A stretch of DNA of 64,000 nucleotides from an uncultured Bacteroidales bacterium (GTDB lineage: Bacteria; Bacteroidota; Bacteroidia; Bacteroidales; P3): positions 1 to 64,000 of the forward strand of contig ONJQ01000003.1 in the NCBI GenBank assembly GCA_900318175.1, read 5' to 3'. The notes below the pieces were generated by a model. The model had not been told where the DNA came from. It saw only the letters and a list, made by a program, of their open reading frames with translations, and did not search any database. Position 1 is the first letter of the stretch. Each line of letters begins with the position of its first letter. The translations under genes and the position numbers were made by a program. Positions 7,980 through 16,778 of the stretch are shown here, in pieces.

Positions 7980-10007
7980 ATGGCAGAAATAAACAAAGTT
8001 ATAGTCATTCCTGAAGGCAAAATCCGCGATTATGTTGATGGGACCATCCGCAATGATACCCCAGAAGAGTACGTTCGTCAAACAGTTGAAAAACGCTTGG
8101 TGAACGAACATAAGTACCCTAAAGAAAAAATTGCGGTTGAATATCCCATCCAGATGGGATCTGGTCGTAAACGTGCTGATATTGTGGTTTTCACTGATGA
8201 TGTATTGACAGAGGCGGACAAGAAAGACCAGCACCGCATCAAGATTATTATTGAATGCAAGAAAGAGGCTGTCAAACCGTCAGACAAAGACAATGGCATT
8301 GAACAACTGAAGACTTATATGTCTGCTTGCAACAATTGCGAATGGGGTATGTGGACCAATGGACTGCACAAGACGGTGTACCGAAAGTCCATTGATGAAA
8401 AAGGCCATTTTGTTTATAGTGAATTTAACGATATTCCTTCGGCAGACGGTTCAACCGATGAGAATGAACGCCCCAATAGAAACACATTGAAAAAGGCCTA
8501 CGATGACAACCTGCTGTTTGTGTTTCGTACCTGCCACAATATCATTTATAGCAACGAGGGGCTACAGCCAAACGAAGCTTTCTTTGAATTCTTAAAGGTT
8601 ATATTCTGCAAGATTCACGACGAGCATCAGGTGCTCGACCCAATCCAGTTCTACACCACTAGCAAGGAACGTAACTACAAGGACGGACAAGCGTCTGTTT
8701 ATCGGCGTATAAGCAACATTTTTGAGGCTGTAAAGAAAAAGAACTCTCAGATTTTTGCCGCCAACGACACTTTGAATCTTCATCCAAGAACCTTGACGTT
8801 TGTTGTGGCTGAACTACAGAAATATGCTTTACTTAAAACCAATATTGATATTAAAGGCAAGGCATACGAAGAAATAGTCGGTGCAAACTTACGAGGAGAC
8901 AGAGGGCAGTTTTTCACTCCGCGCAATGTGATGAAGATGGCCGTGGATATGATTAACCCTAAAGACAACGAGAAAGTTCTCGACAGCAGTTGCGGAACAG
9001 GAGGCTTTGTTGTAACTGCCATGAACAAGGCAATTGAGCGGTTAAAAGAACGCTTCAAAAAGCTATATGGCGAACAGGCATCGTGGAGCAGCGACATACA
9101 GCAGGCCTACAACGAAAAAATATCAGAAACGGCCAAAGAAAACTTCTTTGGATTCGACATTGACCCATCTTTGGTTAAGGCCACCAAGATGAACATGGTG
9201 ATGAATAACGACGGTAGCGGCAACATATTCCAGATGAACACTCTGCTTCCTCCCCAAGAATGGGATAGTGACACCAGGGACCATCTGGAGAATGCCCTCC
9301 ATATTGACAATGGCAGCATCAAAAACCATAATACTTTAGGATTCTTTGATGTAATTGTTACCAATCCTCCTTTTGGCTCAAAGATTCCCATACGCGACAC
9401 GCAGATACTTGAACAGTTCGACTTGGGACACATCTGGCAGAAAGACAGCAAAGGAAGTTGGCATATGACGGAACGGCTGCAAAGCAGTGTGCCACCCGAG
9501 CAACTTTTCATAGAAAGAATCCTGCAATTACTGAAGGAAGGAGGCAGAACTGCCATCGTACTACCAGACAGCATATTGGGCTCTCCCGGATTGGAATACA
9601 TTCGCCAATGGTTGATTAAAAAGACCAGAATCGTAGCCAGTGTGGATTTGCACGCCGATGCTTTTCAACCCCACAACGGAACGCAATGTTCCATTCTTTT
9701 CCTTCAGAAGAAATACAAGCATGAAATTGACGAGGAAGAGAAATCCAGACAGATTATTGACTACAACATCTTCATGACAATGATTGACCATATCGGTCAC
9801 GACAAGCGCGGCAATATCTTGTACAAGCGCGACGAAAAGGGCAACATTATCATGACGGAGAAAGAAGACCTGGTTGCAGAGAAAGATGCAGAGGGCAACC
9901 TTGTTTACAGAAAGGAGACTCGCCAGGAGAGAGGTATTAACGATCAAACCGTTTTGGTAGCCGACGTGTTTGCTAAATGGAAAAAGCAGGAGGGTATAGC
10001 ATGGTAA
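7980..10007 (+). CDS. Type I-like N6-adenine methylase fused to an HsdR-type N-terminal nuclease domain
   Basis: The product has 675 residues. Residues ~25-125 resemble the HsdR N-terminal PD-(D/E)XK fold, with RADIVVF (Asp67) and IIIECKKE (Glu92-Cys-Lys94) in the right order and spacing. Residues ~290-620 are an N6-adenine methylase of HsdM type: FFTPRNVMKMAVDMI, SAM-binding motif I DSSCGTGGF near residue 335, and catalytic motif IV NPPFG near residue 462. It should methylate adenine under guidance of the specificity subunit that follows with a 7-base overlap. No HsdR translocase/helicase gene is in the window, so a classical type I restriction enzyme cannot form from these genes alone. The fused domain may supply cleavage, making it closer to a type IIG/IIB-like arrangement; that is inference. 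A/T-rich relative to its left neighbours. Confidence 0.85.
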   Translation: MAEINKVIVIPEGKIRDYVDGTIRNDTPEEYVRQTVEKRLVNEHKYPKEKIAVEYPIQMGSGRKRADIVVFTDDVLTEADKKDQHRIKIIIECKKEAVKPSDKDNGIEQLKTYMSACNNCEWGMWTNGLHKTVYRKSIDEKGHFVYSEFNDIPSADGSTDENERPNRNTLKKAYDDNLLFVFRTCHNIIYSNEGLQPNEAFFEFLKVIFCKIHDEHQVLDPIQFYTTSKERNYKDGQASVYRRISNIFEAVKKKNSQIFAANDTLNLHPRTLTFVVAELQKYALLKTNIDIKGKAYEEIVGANLRGDRGQFFTPRNVMKMAVDMINPKDNEKVLDSSCGTGGFVVTAMNKAIERLKERFKKLYGEQASWSSDIQQAYNEKISETAKENFFGFDIDPSLVKATKMNMVMNNDGSGNIFQMNTLLPPQEWDSDTRDHLENALHIDNGSIKNHNTLGFFDVIVTNPPFGSKIPIRDTQILEQFDLGHIWQKDSKGSWHMTERLQSSVPPEQLFIERILQLLKEGGRTAIVLPDSILGSPGLEYIRQWLIKKTRIVASVDLHADAFQPHNGTQCSILFLQKKYKHEIDEEEKSRQIIDYNIFMTMIDHIGHDKRGNILYKRDEKGNIIMTEKEDLVAEKDAEGNLVYRKETRQERGINDQTVLVADVFAKWKKQEGIAW

Positions 10008-11476
10008 CAGGTAATCTTGCCCGCAAGCTGCAACCAGAAAAGATTGAAATAATCGATCCCCTTGCGCCGGATCCGTTGAAATACACCTCGGTGGCACTCT
10101 CGGAAGTATACAGTAACAACACTCGTTTAGAGGCCAGTGCCTTCAACCTCGAAGCCAAAGCCGCCAAGTACAAGGTGGAGCATTGCAGATACGGTTTTGT
10201 CCACTTGTGGGGTGAGGATGGCCTGGTAAAAGATGCTTTCGTAAGGAGCCGATTTAAGCGTATTTATGTTGAGAAGGGTGAAGGGATTCCGTTCTTTCAA
10301 CCATCTTCAATAACGGAAATATATCCGAAACCCACAAAATATATTTCTGAAAACACTGATGTAGATATTGATGGATTAAAGGTAAAAAAGGGAATGCTTT
10401 TAATGTCCGTTTCGGGTACAATTGGAAAGTGTAGTATTGTTGGAAAAACTTTGGATAACAAAGTGTTTAGTCACGATTTGTTGCGATTGTTTGGTAAGAA
10501 TGAATATGACGTAGGTTATATATATGCCTATTTCTGTACACCAATAGGTCAGCAAATGCTGCAGACCAACAATTATGGAGCAGTTGTACAGCATATAGAA
10601 CCAGAACACCTTAAGAACATTATCATTCCTAATGCACCAGACCCAATAAAGAGGATGATTCACAATCTAATTGTTGAATCATACGACCTTCGAGACGAGT
10701 CTAATGAACTGATCGACGAAGCCGAACAAATTCTATACGAAGAACTACAGCTGCCACCTATAGAACAACTGAAACCAACATACTTTGACAAAGACATTGA
10801 CCTCCGAAACTACACCACCAAATTAAGCGAACTTGATCTGCGTTTCGACTGCTCGTATCATACGCCAGAAACAATAGCCATTCTCGATATTATTCGAAAA
10901 AAAGCCAAAGAGGTCAAAAAAATAGGGGATAAAGAAATATCCCAAAAGATAGTACTCGCAGGTCGCTTTAAGCGGACGTATGTTGATGACAAAAACGGCA
11001 TACCGTTCTTTGGAGGGAAACAATTGTTGGAATTGAATCCAAGCAATATAAAATATTTGTCTGTTGACCAGCATGCCAAACGAATTGTTAAAGAATTGCA
11101 ATTGAAAAAAAACATGATTGCTGTAACATGCAGTGGTACTATCGGCAAAGTAAACATCGTCCCCAAACATTGGGAGAGTTGGGCTCTCAACCAACATGTT
11201 ATGAGGATAGTACCTGCAACAGATGATATTGCAGGCTACATTTACTGTTGGTTAAATACAGATTACGCATACCGTCTAATTGTTCGTAATACATATGGCT
11301 CTGTCGTCGATGAAATAGATGACCAACAATTAGCCCAGGTCGTAATACCTCTCCTCAAAAACGAATCAAGACAAAAAGAAATAAACGACAAAGTTTTACA
11401 AGCAAACAACCTCCGTTATCAGGCCTACCTGAAAGAGCGAGAAGCAGCGAAGATGATGGAGGAAATACTAAAATAA
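10001..11476 (+). CDS. hsdS: Type I restriction-modification specificity subunit (HsdS-like)
   Basis: The roughly 490-residue protein has two tandem target-recognition halves, each with the repeated pattern FKR(I/T)YV...GIPFF, then a KKGML/KKNMI...SGTIGK strand-loop, as in HsdS TRDs. Each half ends in a helical spacer. Two TRDs specify the two parts of a bipartite DNA site. The ATG at 10001 is preceded by a strong AGGAGG-like site at good distance and overlaps the methylase stop, implying translational coupling. An in-frame ATG at 9977 is less likely. It partners the upstream methylase. Confidence 0.88.
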   Translation: MVTGNLARKLQPEKIEIIDPLAPDPLKYTSVALSEVYSNNTRLEASAFNLEAKAAKYKVEHCRYGFVHLWGEDGLVKDAFVRSRFKRIYVEKGEGIPFFQPSSITEIYPKPTKYISENTDVDIDGLKVKKGMLLMSVSGTIGKCSIVGKTLDNKVFSHDLLRLFGKNEYDVGYIYAYFCTPIGQQMLQTNNYGAVVQHIEPEHLKNIIIPNAPDPIKRMIHNLIVESYDLRDESNELIDEAEQILYEELQLPPIEQLKPTYFDKDIDLRNYTTKLSELDLRFDCSYHTPETIAILDIIRKKAKEVKKIGDKEISQKIVLAGRFKRTYVDDKNGIPFFGGKQLLELNPSNIKYLSVDQHAKRIVKELQLKKNMIAVTCSGTIGKVNIVPKHWESWALNQHVMRIVPATDDIAGYIYCWLNTDYAYRLIVRNTYGSVVDEIDDQQLAQVVIPLLKNESRQKEINDKVLQANNLRYQAYLKEREAAKMMEEILK

Positions 11477-11503
11477 TTGTTAAAATACTCAAAGAAAATA
11501 AAT

Positions 11504-12424
11504 ATGGGAGAAAAATCAAAGAAAATAGGGGAATATGGGGAGTCCTACGTTGAAAAATTTCTTAATGTAGTTGGCTGGAACAATTTGTCAAAAGGCATTG
11601 AATTGAAATGCAGTAATGAATCTCATTTAAATAAAAATGGCAAATCGTCGCGAACACACGGTATAGATTTTCTATATTCTTATCTAAGTCCGCTCGTTGA
11701 TGGACAATTAAATAATGTAATTATTTCTGTCAAGAATCAGGATTATCCAAATAATCCAACCCGAAAATTTAGAGAATTCACGAAAGAACTGGTGGCGATG
11801 CTTGAATGTTTTGATTGCTCCGAACAAAAACAAAAGGCGGCCAGTAATTTTCATTGCAATTCAATTAATGATATTGGTGTTTTATTTTGGATAGAGAAAG
11901 ATGAAAACTCCTGCTCTGATTTAATTAAATCTGTATCTACAGTAAGAATAGATGAGGTTAGGAATAACGTGATTTATGTGGTTGATAGTAGGCGAGCAAA
12001 GTTCATATTGGAAGTAATGAGGTTTATTAAAACAAAAAATGAATATAGTTATTCGTTCTATTACCCTTTGACTGGTCGAAATCTTAACCCGCAAAACAGA
12101 AATAATATAGGGAAAATGCTTCCTGTTGAGTACCTGAATTCAAGTATTATTCCTGTAAGATTAGAAAAGAAAGATAACAATAAAGAAATTTCTTTGTTGT
12201 TGGCCACAATAGACAATTTCGAAGCAGACGATTTTATGCGTCTTATGGGCTTAGCGAAGGATATTTCAACAAATTTAGTAGGAGAGGTTGTTATTGCATT
12301 TCCAAACTATGATCATTTGAAACATAGCAATGTTGTCAATGAACTAAAACAAGGATTTCAGGATGCCGAATTTACAAAAACCGTCTCTGTAACGAATTAT
12401 AATTATCCGATTAACACCTTATAG
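11504..12424 (+). CDS. PD-(D/E)XK nuclease-like protein resembling GAPS4a
   Basis: The 306-residue protein has an N-terminal restriction-endonuclease-like fold: GEYGESYVEKFL (Glu13/Glu17), then HGIDFLYSY with Asp55 and NNVIISVKNQ with Lys77. Asp55 and Lys77 stand where the PD-(D/E)XK pair is expected, with Ser75 in place of the acid. The C-terminal half is alpha/beta and unassigned. Its size, the HGID...ISVK pattern and pairing with a ~370-residue partner resemble GapS4a of the GAPS4 anti-phage system; I could not verify this by search. It follows hsdS and is strongly A/T-rich. The ATG at 11504 is chosen because the upstream TTG at 11477 adds a non-conserved basic segment. Confidence 0.6.
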   Translation: MGEKSKKIGEYGESYVEKFLNVVGWNNLSKGIELKCSNESHLNKNGKSSRTHGIDFLYSYLSPLVDGQLNNVIISVKNQDYPNNPTRKFREFTKELVAMLECFDCSEQKQKAASNFHCNSINDIGVLFWIEKDENSCSDLIKSVSTVRIDEVRNNVIYVVDSRRAKFILEVMRFIKTKNEYSYSFYYPLTGRNLNPQNRNNIGKMLPVEYLNSSIIPVRLEKKDNNKEISLLLATIDNFEADDFMRLMGLAKDISTNLVGEVVIAFPNYDHLKHSNVVNELKQGFQDAEFTKTVSVTNYNYPINTL

Positions 12425-12426
12425 CC

Positions 12427-13551
12427 ATGAATATAGAACATAAAGATATAGACAAATTTATTCCATATGGGGAAATGCTTCGCGGATATGCAAATCAAAA
12501 TATAATATCTAATGCAGAAATTCATAGAATATTGAAAGAACGCGGAATATTTACTTTGAACCAAGAAAAAGAATATACAGTACCAATATTACAAACTTTA
12601 TTATTATCACCCAGAGAATTTGAGGAGGTTCGAAATTCTTTCTCAAAAAAAGAAGATAATGAAAAAGCTTTTTCAAGAGAAATCAATTGGGCAACAAATG
12701 AAACAATATTTATTCCCGAGATACTTTCAGCTGACGTCAATGATTATATGATCAGGTCGTTGCCTACATGCGAACTCAAACACCCGATTATCTTCACTAA
12801 ATATAATGATAATCAAAACCACTTGATTGCCGAATTTACACTTTACCGTCACGATAGAAATAAATCTTGGTTTGAACAGACTAATGAGTTTACGGGAAAA
12901 GTAGAATTTATTAATGAAAATGGGAAAGGACATATTAGAATTACTCATACAGCGCCAGAAACAAAAGATTTAGCGGAACAGATAGTAAAAGTTCAAGTAA
13001 ATAAGTATAAACAAAGAGGCCTTATCCACCAAGATGAAAAACCAAGAAAAATACTTTTTTCGGAATTTACCAATGAAACACGATTTGTATTCTTTTATAG
13101 ACTAACCACTCATTTAGATACAGACTATTTTACTTGCGAAAACATAAAAGACATCTCAATTAAACCGGAAGATGATGCGAATCTTCCTGACGAAATACAA
13201 TGGATGGATAAACTAAAGAAAATCCTATTATCAGGGGATTCTTTGGATAAGAAAGACTTTATGAAAGAAAAGAAATTCCATAAATCCCTTGTTCTATGGA
13301 GTATGGATGCTACTTATTCTTATGAATATTTGGGTGAAAAAGGCAAAATAACATTGAATTTAGGTTTTCCTGATTATTCATCAAAAGTTGAGAGATCTGA
13401 ATTCGAAATTAATATATCACAATTCAGCACAGAGCGTAGTTTGGACTCACAAAGCAAAAAGAAGCTAAAATCAAAGATTCTATCAGAAATGGATAGGCAA
13501 AAAACAATTGTGTATAATAGATTTTTGGAATACTTAAATTCAAAAAAATAA
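12427..13551 (+). CDS. Partner of the nuclease-like protein, resembling GAPS4b
   Basis: The 374-residue product begins two bases after the nuclease stop, so the two form a unit. Residues ~20-65 (NAEIHRILKERGIF... SPREFEEVRN) look like a small helical, perhaps winged-helix, DNA-binding module. The rest is mixed alpha/beta with two beta-rich segments that read alike around SWFEQTNEFTGKVEF and ATYSYEYLGEKGKITL. I see no catalytic motif. By context it may be the recognition or regulatory half of a GAPS4-like two-protein defence complex. The family name is tentative. Confidence 0.55.
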   Translation: MNIEHKDIDKFIPYGEMLRGYANQNIISNAEIHRILKERGIFTLNQEKEYTVPILQTLLLSPREFEEVRNSFSKKEDNEKAFSREINWATNETIFIPEILSADVNDYMIRSLPTCELKHPIIFTKYNDNQNHLIAEFTLYRHDRNKSWFEQTNEFTGKVEFINENGKGHIRITHTAPETKDLAEQIVKVQVNKYKQRGLIHQDEKPRKILFSEFTNETRFVFFYRLTTHLDTDYFTCENIKDISIKPEDDANLPDEIQWMDKLKKILLSGDSLDKKDFMKEKKFHKSLVLWSMDATYSYEYLGEKGKITLNLGFPDYSSKVERSEFEINISQFSTERSLDSQSKKKLKSKILSEMDRQKTIVYNRFLEYLNSKK

Positions 13552-14591
13552 TGGGAGCTATTTATTTAAACTCAATCCTTTCGACAATATCAGTACATGG
13601 AGTTGGGAATAAGATTGCAGACGAGGGGCTATCATTATCTTCAAATAATCTTTTTGTAGATGAGGTTATAAAACATAATTTGCTGTCATACTTTCTCTCC
13701 CCATTCACCTCTGAGGAATACTTCCAACTCTACCACGATAGTGGTATTGAATACAATGTGGTAAATGGTGCCGCAAATGCAATCTTTGACAATCCCGAGG
13801 CACTGTATGAACAGTCGGTAAACCTTGCTAAGCATCTCTACGAGCAAAGTACACACCCAAAAATCAAAGGTGGCGAGTTCTACACGGTCTATTTCAAAGA
13901 CTGCATCGTCGATGGAGAAACGGTGGATGCCGTAGGACTGTTCAAGTCGGAGAATAAGGACACCTTTTTGAAAGTATTACGTGAGGGAGGCAATTTCAAT
14001 CTCGAAAGCGAGCAGGGCATTAATATCAAGAAACTCGACAAAGGCTGTCTTATTTTCAACAAAGACCGCGAAAACGGCTATGTGGTTGCTGTGGTGGATA
14101 ACACAAATCGGGGTGTGGATGCGCAGTATTGGATTGACGACTTCCTGCATGTGCGACAACGTAAGGACGAGTATTCCAACACGGAGAATGTCATGGCTAT
14201 GGCCAAGCAGTTCATCACTAAGGAACTCCCCAAGGAGTTTGAGGTGCCCAAAGCTGACCAAATAGACCTACTGAACCGTTCGCTACAGTTCTTCAAAGAG
14301 AAAGACACCTTCGACATCGAAGACTTCGCCAACGAGGTTATCGAACAACCAGAGGTGATTGAGAGTTTCAAAAGCTATAAAAAGAATTATGAGGAGGAAC
14401 ACGCGACAGAAATAGATGACAGTTTCACTATTTCGCAGCACGCCTTTAAGAAGCAACAGCGTAGCTACAAGCGCATCATCCGCCTTGACAAGAAAATCCA
14501 AATCATCATCGACGGCAACCGCGACCACATAGAGCAAGGCGAGGACGAAAAAGGCAAGTACTATAAAGTTTACTATAGCACCGAAGAATAA
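13551..14591 (+). CDS. Nucleoid-associated protein, NdpA/YejK family
   Basis: The 346-residue protein matches the NdpA family. It has an N-terminal region with ILSTISVHGVGNKIADEGL, a central FKSENKDTFLKV segment, and VVAVVDNTNRGVDAQYWIDDFL, which is typical of the family. The C-terminal half contains a helical DNA-binding-type part and a final strand pair (RLDKKIQIIIDGNR). E. coli YejK is found on the nucleoid, but its role is not settled. The start overlaps the previous stop by one base (TAATG). Homologues often occur in defence islands of Bacteroidota, which fits this position. Confidence 0.8.
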   Translation: MGAIYLNSILSTISVHGVGNKIADEGLSLSSNNLFVDEVIKHNLLSYFLSPFTSEEYFQLYHDSGIEYNVVNGAANAIFDNPEALYEQSVNLAKHLYEQSTHPKIKGGEFYTVYFKDCIVDGETVDAVGLFKSENKDTFLKVLREGGNFNLESEQGINIKKLDKGCLIFNKDRENGYVVAVVDNTNRGVDAQYWIDDFLHVRQRKDEYSNTENVMAMAKQFITKELPKEFEVPKADQIDLLNRSLQFFKEKDTFDIEDFANEVIEQPEVIESFKSYKKNYEEEHATEIDDSFTISQHAFKKQQRSYKRIIRLDKKIQIIIDGNRDHIEQGEDEKGKYYKVYYSTEE

Positions 14592-14593
14592 TT

Positions 14594-14686
14594 ATTTATA
14601 ATGCCATCACAATATACATTCAATCTGCTAATCTATCCAAATCATTAGCAGAAATAGATGATATCAACAAAGACCACCTAATATGA
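14594..14686 (+). pseudogene. Possible C-terminal remnant of a lost gene
   Basis: An open frame without its own start reads ITIYIQSANLSKSLAEIDD... and stops at TGA 14684-14686, overlapping the next ATG as ATGA. Such an overlap is what a real operon gene end would leave. It is probably the tail of a deleted gene. I cannot assign a family; weak evidence. Confidence 0.3.
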
Positions 14687-14814
14687 CAGAAACCAACCGC
14701 ATAGAATTCAAACGAGAACTGACCGAAGACCTTGACATAGAAAAAGAGGTAAAAATGCTATTATGTACCGGCTGTTTCCTCATAGATTGTAAACAAAACA
14801 CGCAGCAATTATGA
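14683..14814 (+). pseudogene. Truncated N-terminus of an AlbA_2/Schlafen-type DNA-binding ATPase gene
   Basis: The 43 codons begin MTETNRIEFKRELTEDLDIEKEV, the usual start of Bacteroidota AlbA_2-domain putative DNA-binding proteins. The homology then breaks off into unrelated sequence and a stop. Full-length members run to several hundred residues, so this is a 5' remnant. It overlaps the RhuM gene start. Confidence 0.65.
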
Positions 14815-15833
14815 AGAAAAAAGAAATACAACAAACCCAGCATAGCATCGTCCTATATCAGAACGACGATAGCAATGTATGTGTCAACGTTTACTACAAC
14901 AATGAGACTTTCTGGCTGACACAGAAAGCTATGGCAGAACTATTTGGCGTGAATACTCAGTCTATAACGAAGCATTTGGGAAATATCTACCAAGAACAGG
15001 AACTGAATAAAGAGGCAACTTGTTCCAAAATGGAACAAGTTCAACAGGAAGGAGGCCGTCAGGTAAAGCGATTCGTTGATTTCTACAATCTTGATGCTGT
15101 TATCGCTGTCGGCTATCGAGTCAACTCCCATCAGGCTACGGCTTTTCGAATTTGGGCAACCAAAACCTTGAAAGAATATATCACTAAGGGTTTTGTGTTG
15201 AATGACGATATGCTCAAAAACGGACAGCCTTTTGGTAAGGACTACTTCGACGAGTTGTTGGAACGTATCCGTGAGATTCGTGCAAGCGAGCGCCGAGCCT
15301 ACCAAAAAATTGCCGATGTGTTTGAACAATGCAGTTACGACTACGACAAGAAAAGTGAGACAACCAAAGCATTCTACTCCTTCGTACAGAACAAGCTGCA
15401 TTATGCTGTGACGGGAAAGACCGCAGCGGAACTTATCTACGAACGTGCTGATTCAAACCAGCCTACTATGGGACTGACCACATGGAGCGCAGCACCCGAC
15501 GGCAAAATACTGAAACGTGATGTCACCATTGCCAAGAACTATCTAAACGAGAAAGAGCTGTCACGACTAAACCGATTAGTGACAATGTTTATTGACTATG
15601 CCGAATTGATGGCCGAGGATGAGATATTGATGAGCATGTCCGACTGGCTAAAACAGACAGATGTGTTCCTCTCCACCAACCGCCGCATTATCCTTGCCGA
15701 CAAAGGAACTGTCTCTCACGACCAAGCCATTGACAAAGCCACGAAAGAATACGAGATTTTCCGCATACGCCAAGACCGCGAATACATCTCCGACTTCGAC
15801 CGTGAAACAGAGAAATATTTGAAAGGAGAATAA
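14811..15833 (+). CDS. RhuM family protein
   Basis: The 340-residue protein carries the RhuM family pattern throughout. It starts with FWLTQKAMAELFGVNTQSITKHLGNIY, a helix-turn-helix-like part, then FYNLDAVIAVGYRVNSHQATAFRIWATKTL, AFYSFVQNKLHYAVTGKTAAELIYERAD and a C-terminal helical domain. RhuM was named from a Salmonella pathogenicity island and its molecular role is unclear. In bacterial genomes the family commonly sits beside restriction-modification genes, as here, so an accessory or regulatory role in the defence island is plausible. It is complete, with normal family length, and is the last intact gene of island 1. Confidence 0.88.
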   Translation: MKKKEIQQTQHSIVLYQNDDSNVCVNVYYNNETFWLTQKAMAELFGVNTQSITKHLGNIYQEQELNKEATCSKMEQVQQEGGRQVKRFVDFYNLDAVIAVGYRVNSHQATAFRIWATKTLKEYITKGFVLNDDMLKNGQPFGKDYFDELLERIREIRASERRAYQKIADVFEQCSYDYDKKSETTKAFYSFVQNKLHYAVTGKTAAELIYERADSNQPTMGLTTWSAAPDGKILKRDVTIAKNYLNEKELSRLNRLVTMFIDYAELMAEDEILMSMSDWLKQTDVFLSTNRRIILADKGTVSHDQAIDKATKEYEIFRIRQDREYISDFDRETEKYLKGE

Positions 15834-15860
15834 ACAAGAAATGCATTATGACCACCTTGA

Positions 15861-15992
15861 TTCCCATACGCTTTAAATAAGAATGGTGGCTATTGGAAAG
15901 AACTACTTGAGTGCATCACAAACATTCGTTCTTCTGATATGAAAGATAAAGTAACCTTGAAAAATGATAGTATTCCTATCCTCAACCAATAA
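15861..15992 (+). pseudogene. Possible short gene remnant
   Basis: A 43-codon open stretch without a start (FPYALNKNGGYWKELLECI...ILNQ) ends in TAA just before the GNAT gene. It reads like the tail of a soluble protein but matches nothing I know. It may mark the right edge of island 1; weak. Confidence 0.2.
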
Positions 15993-16000
15993 AAGAAACA

Positions 16001-16636
16001 ATGGAAATAAATATCAGATTAGAGAAAACGGAGGATTACCGCGAGGTGGAGAACCTTACCCGCGAGGCTTTCTGGAACGTCTACCGTCCGGGTTGCTTGG
16101 AGCATTATGTGCTGAATCAATACCGCACCAACCCCGACTTTATCCCCGAGCTGGACTACGTGATGGAGCTTGATGGCCGCATTATCGGGCATGTCATGTT
16201 TTCGAGAGCGGAGCTGGCGCTGGATAACGGCGAGCCTGTGCCATCGTGGACCTTCGGCCCCATCAGCATCCATCCCGACTACAAGCGCAAGGGCTACGGA
16301 CTGCGATTGCTGAACTATGCGCTGGAGAGGGCTCGGGAGATGGGTGTCGGGTTCCTCTGCATGGAGGGCAACATCGACTTCTACCGCCATGCGGGGTTCG
16401 GCCTTGCCAGCAAATTCGGCATCCACTACCATGACGAGCCTCGCGATGCCGAGGTTCCCTATTTCCTTGCGCAGGAACTAACCCCTAACTGGCTCCAAAC
16501 ACACGGAATCAAGGAGGCTACATATACACCGCCCAAGGGGTATTTTGTGGCGGACCTTCATCCCGAGGAGTTCGCTGCCTACGAGGCCACTTTCCCCACC
16601 AAGGAGAAACTCCGTCTGCCCGGGCAGTTGGTATAA
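16001..16636 (+). CDS. GNAT family N-acetyltransferase
   Basis: The 211-residue protein has the GNAT fold. It has a first strand IRLEKTEDYREVENL, a central FGPISIHPDYKRKGYGLRLLNYALERA with the acetyl-CoA-binding R/Q-x-x-G-x-G/A motif (KRKGYG), and a C-terminal FYRHAGFGLASKFGI. It resembles YhbS-type GNATs. The C-terminal 50 residues (PPKGYFVADLHPEEF) are a usual extension of this subgroup. The substrate is unknown. The G/C-rich composition returns with this gene, indicating core chromosome. Confidence 0.88.
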   Translation: MEINIRLEKTEDYREVENLTREAFWNVYRPGCLEHYVLNQYRTNPDFIPELDYVMELDGRIIGHVMFSRAELALDNGEPVPSWTFGPISIHPDYKRKGYGLRLLNYALERAREMGVGFLCMEGNIDFYRHAGFGLASKFGIHYHDEPRDAEVPYFLAQELTPNWLQTHGIKEATYTPPKGYFVADLHPEEFAAYEATFPTKEKLRLPGQLV

Positions 16637-16722
16637 CCCATGCCAAACCCCAAGAGCAGTTTCATAAAACAAGGCTTTCGATGCAGGGCAACATTATTTT
16701 TCCCGGTATCGGCAAAAAGTTG

Positions 16723-16730
16723 TATCTTTG
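16723..16730 (+). promoter_or_regulatory. Promoter -7 box of the lipoprotein gene
   Basis: TATCTTTG fits the Bacteroidota -7 consensus and lies 48 bases before the ATG at 16779. The leader between them is A-rich. Confidence 0.65.
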
Positions 16731-16778
16731 CACCGTGATTTAACACAAACACTTACCGACTAACTAAAATAGAGAACA

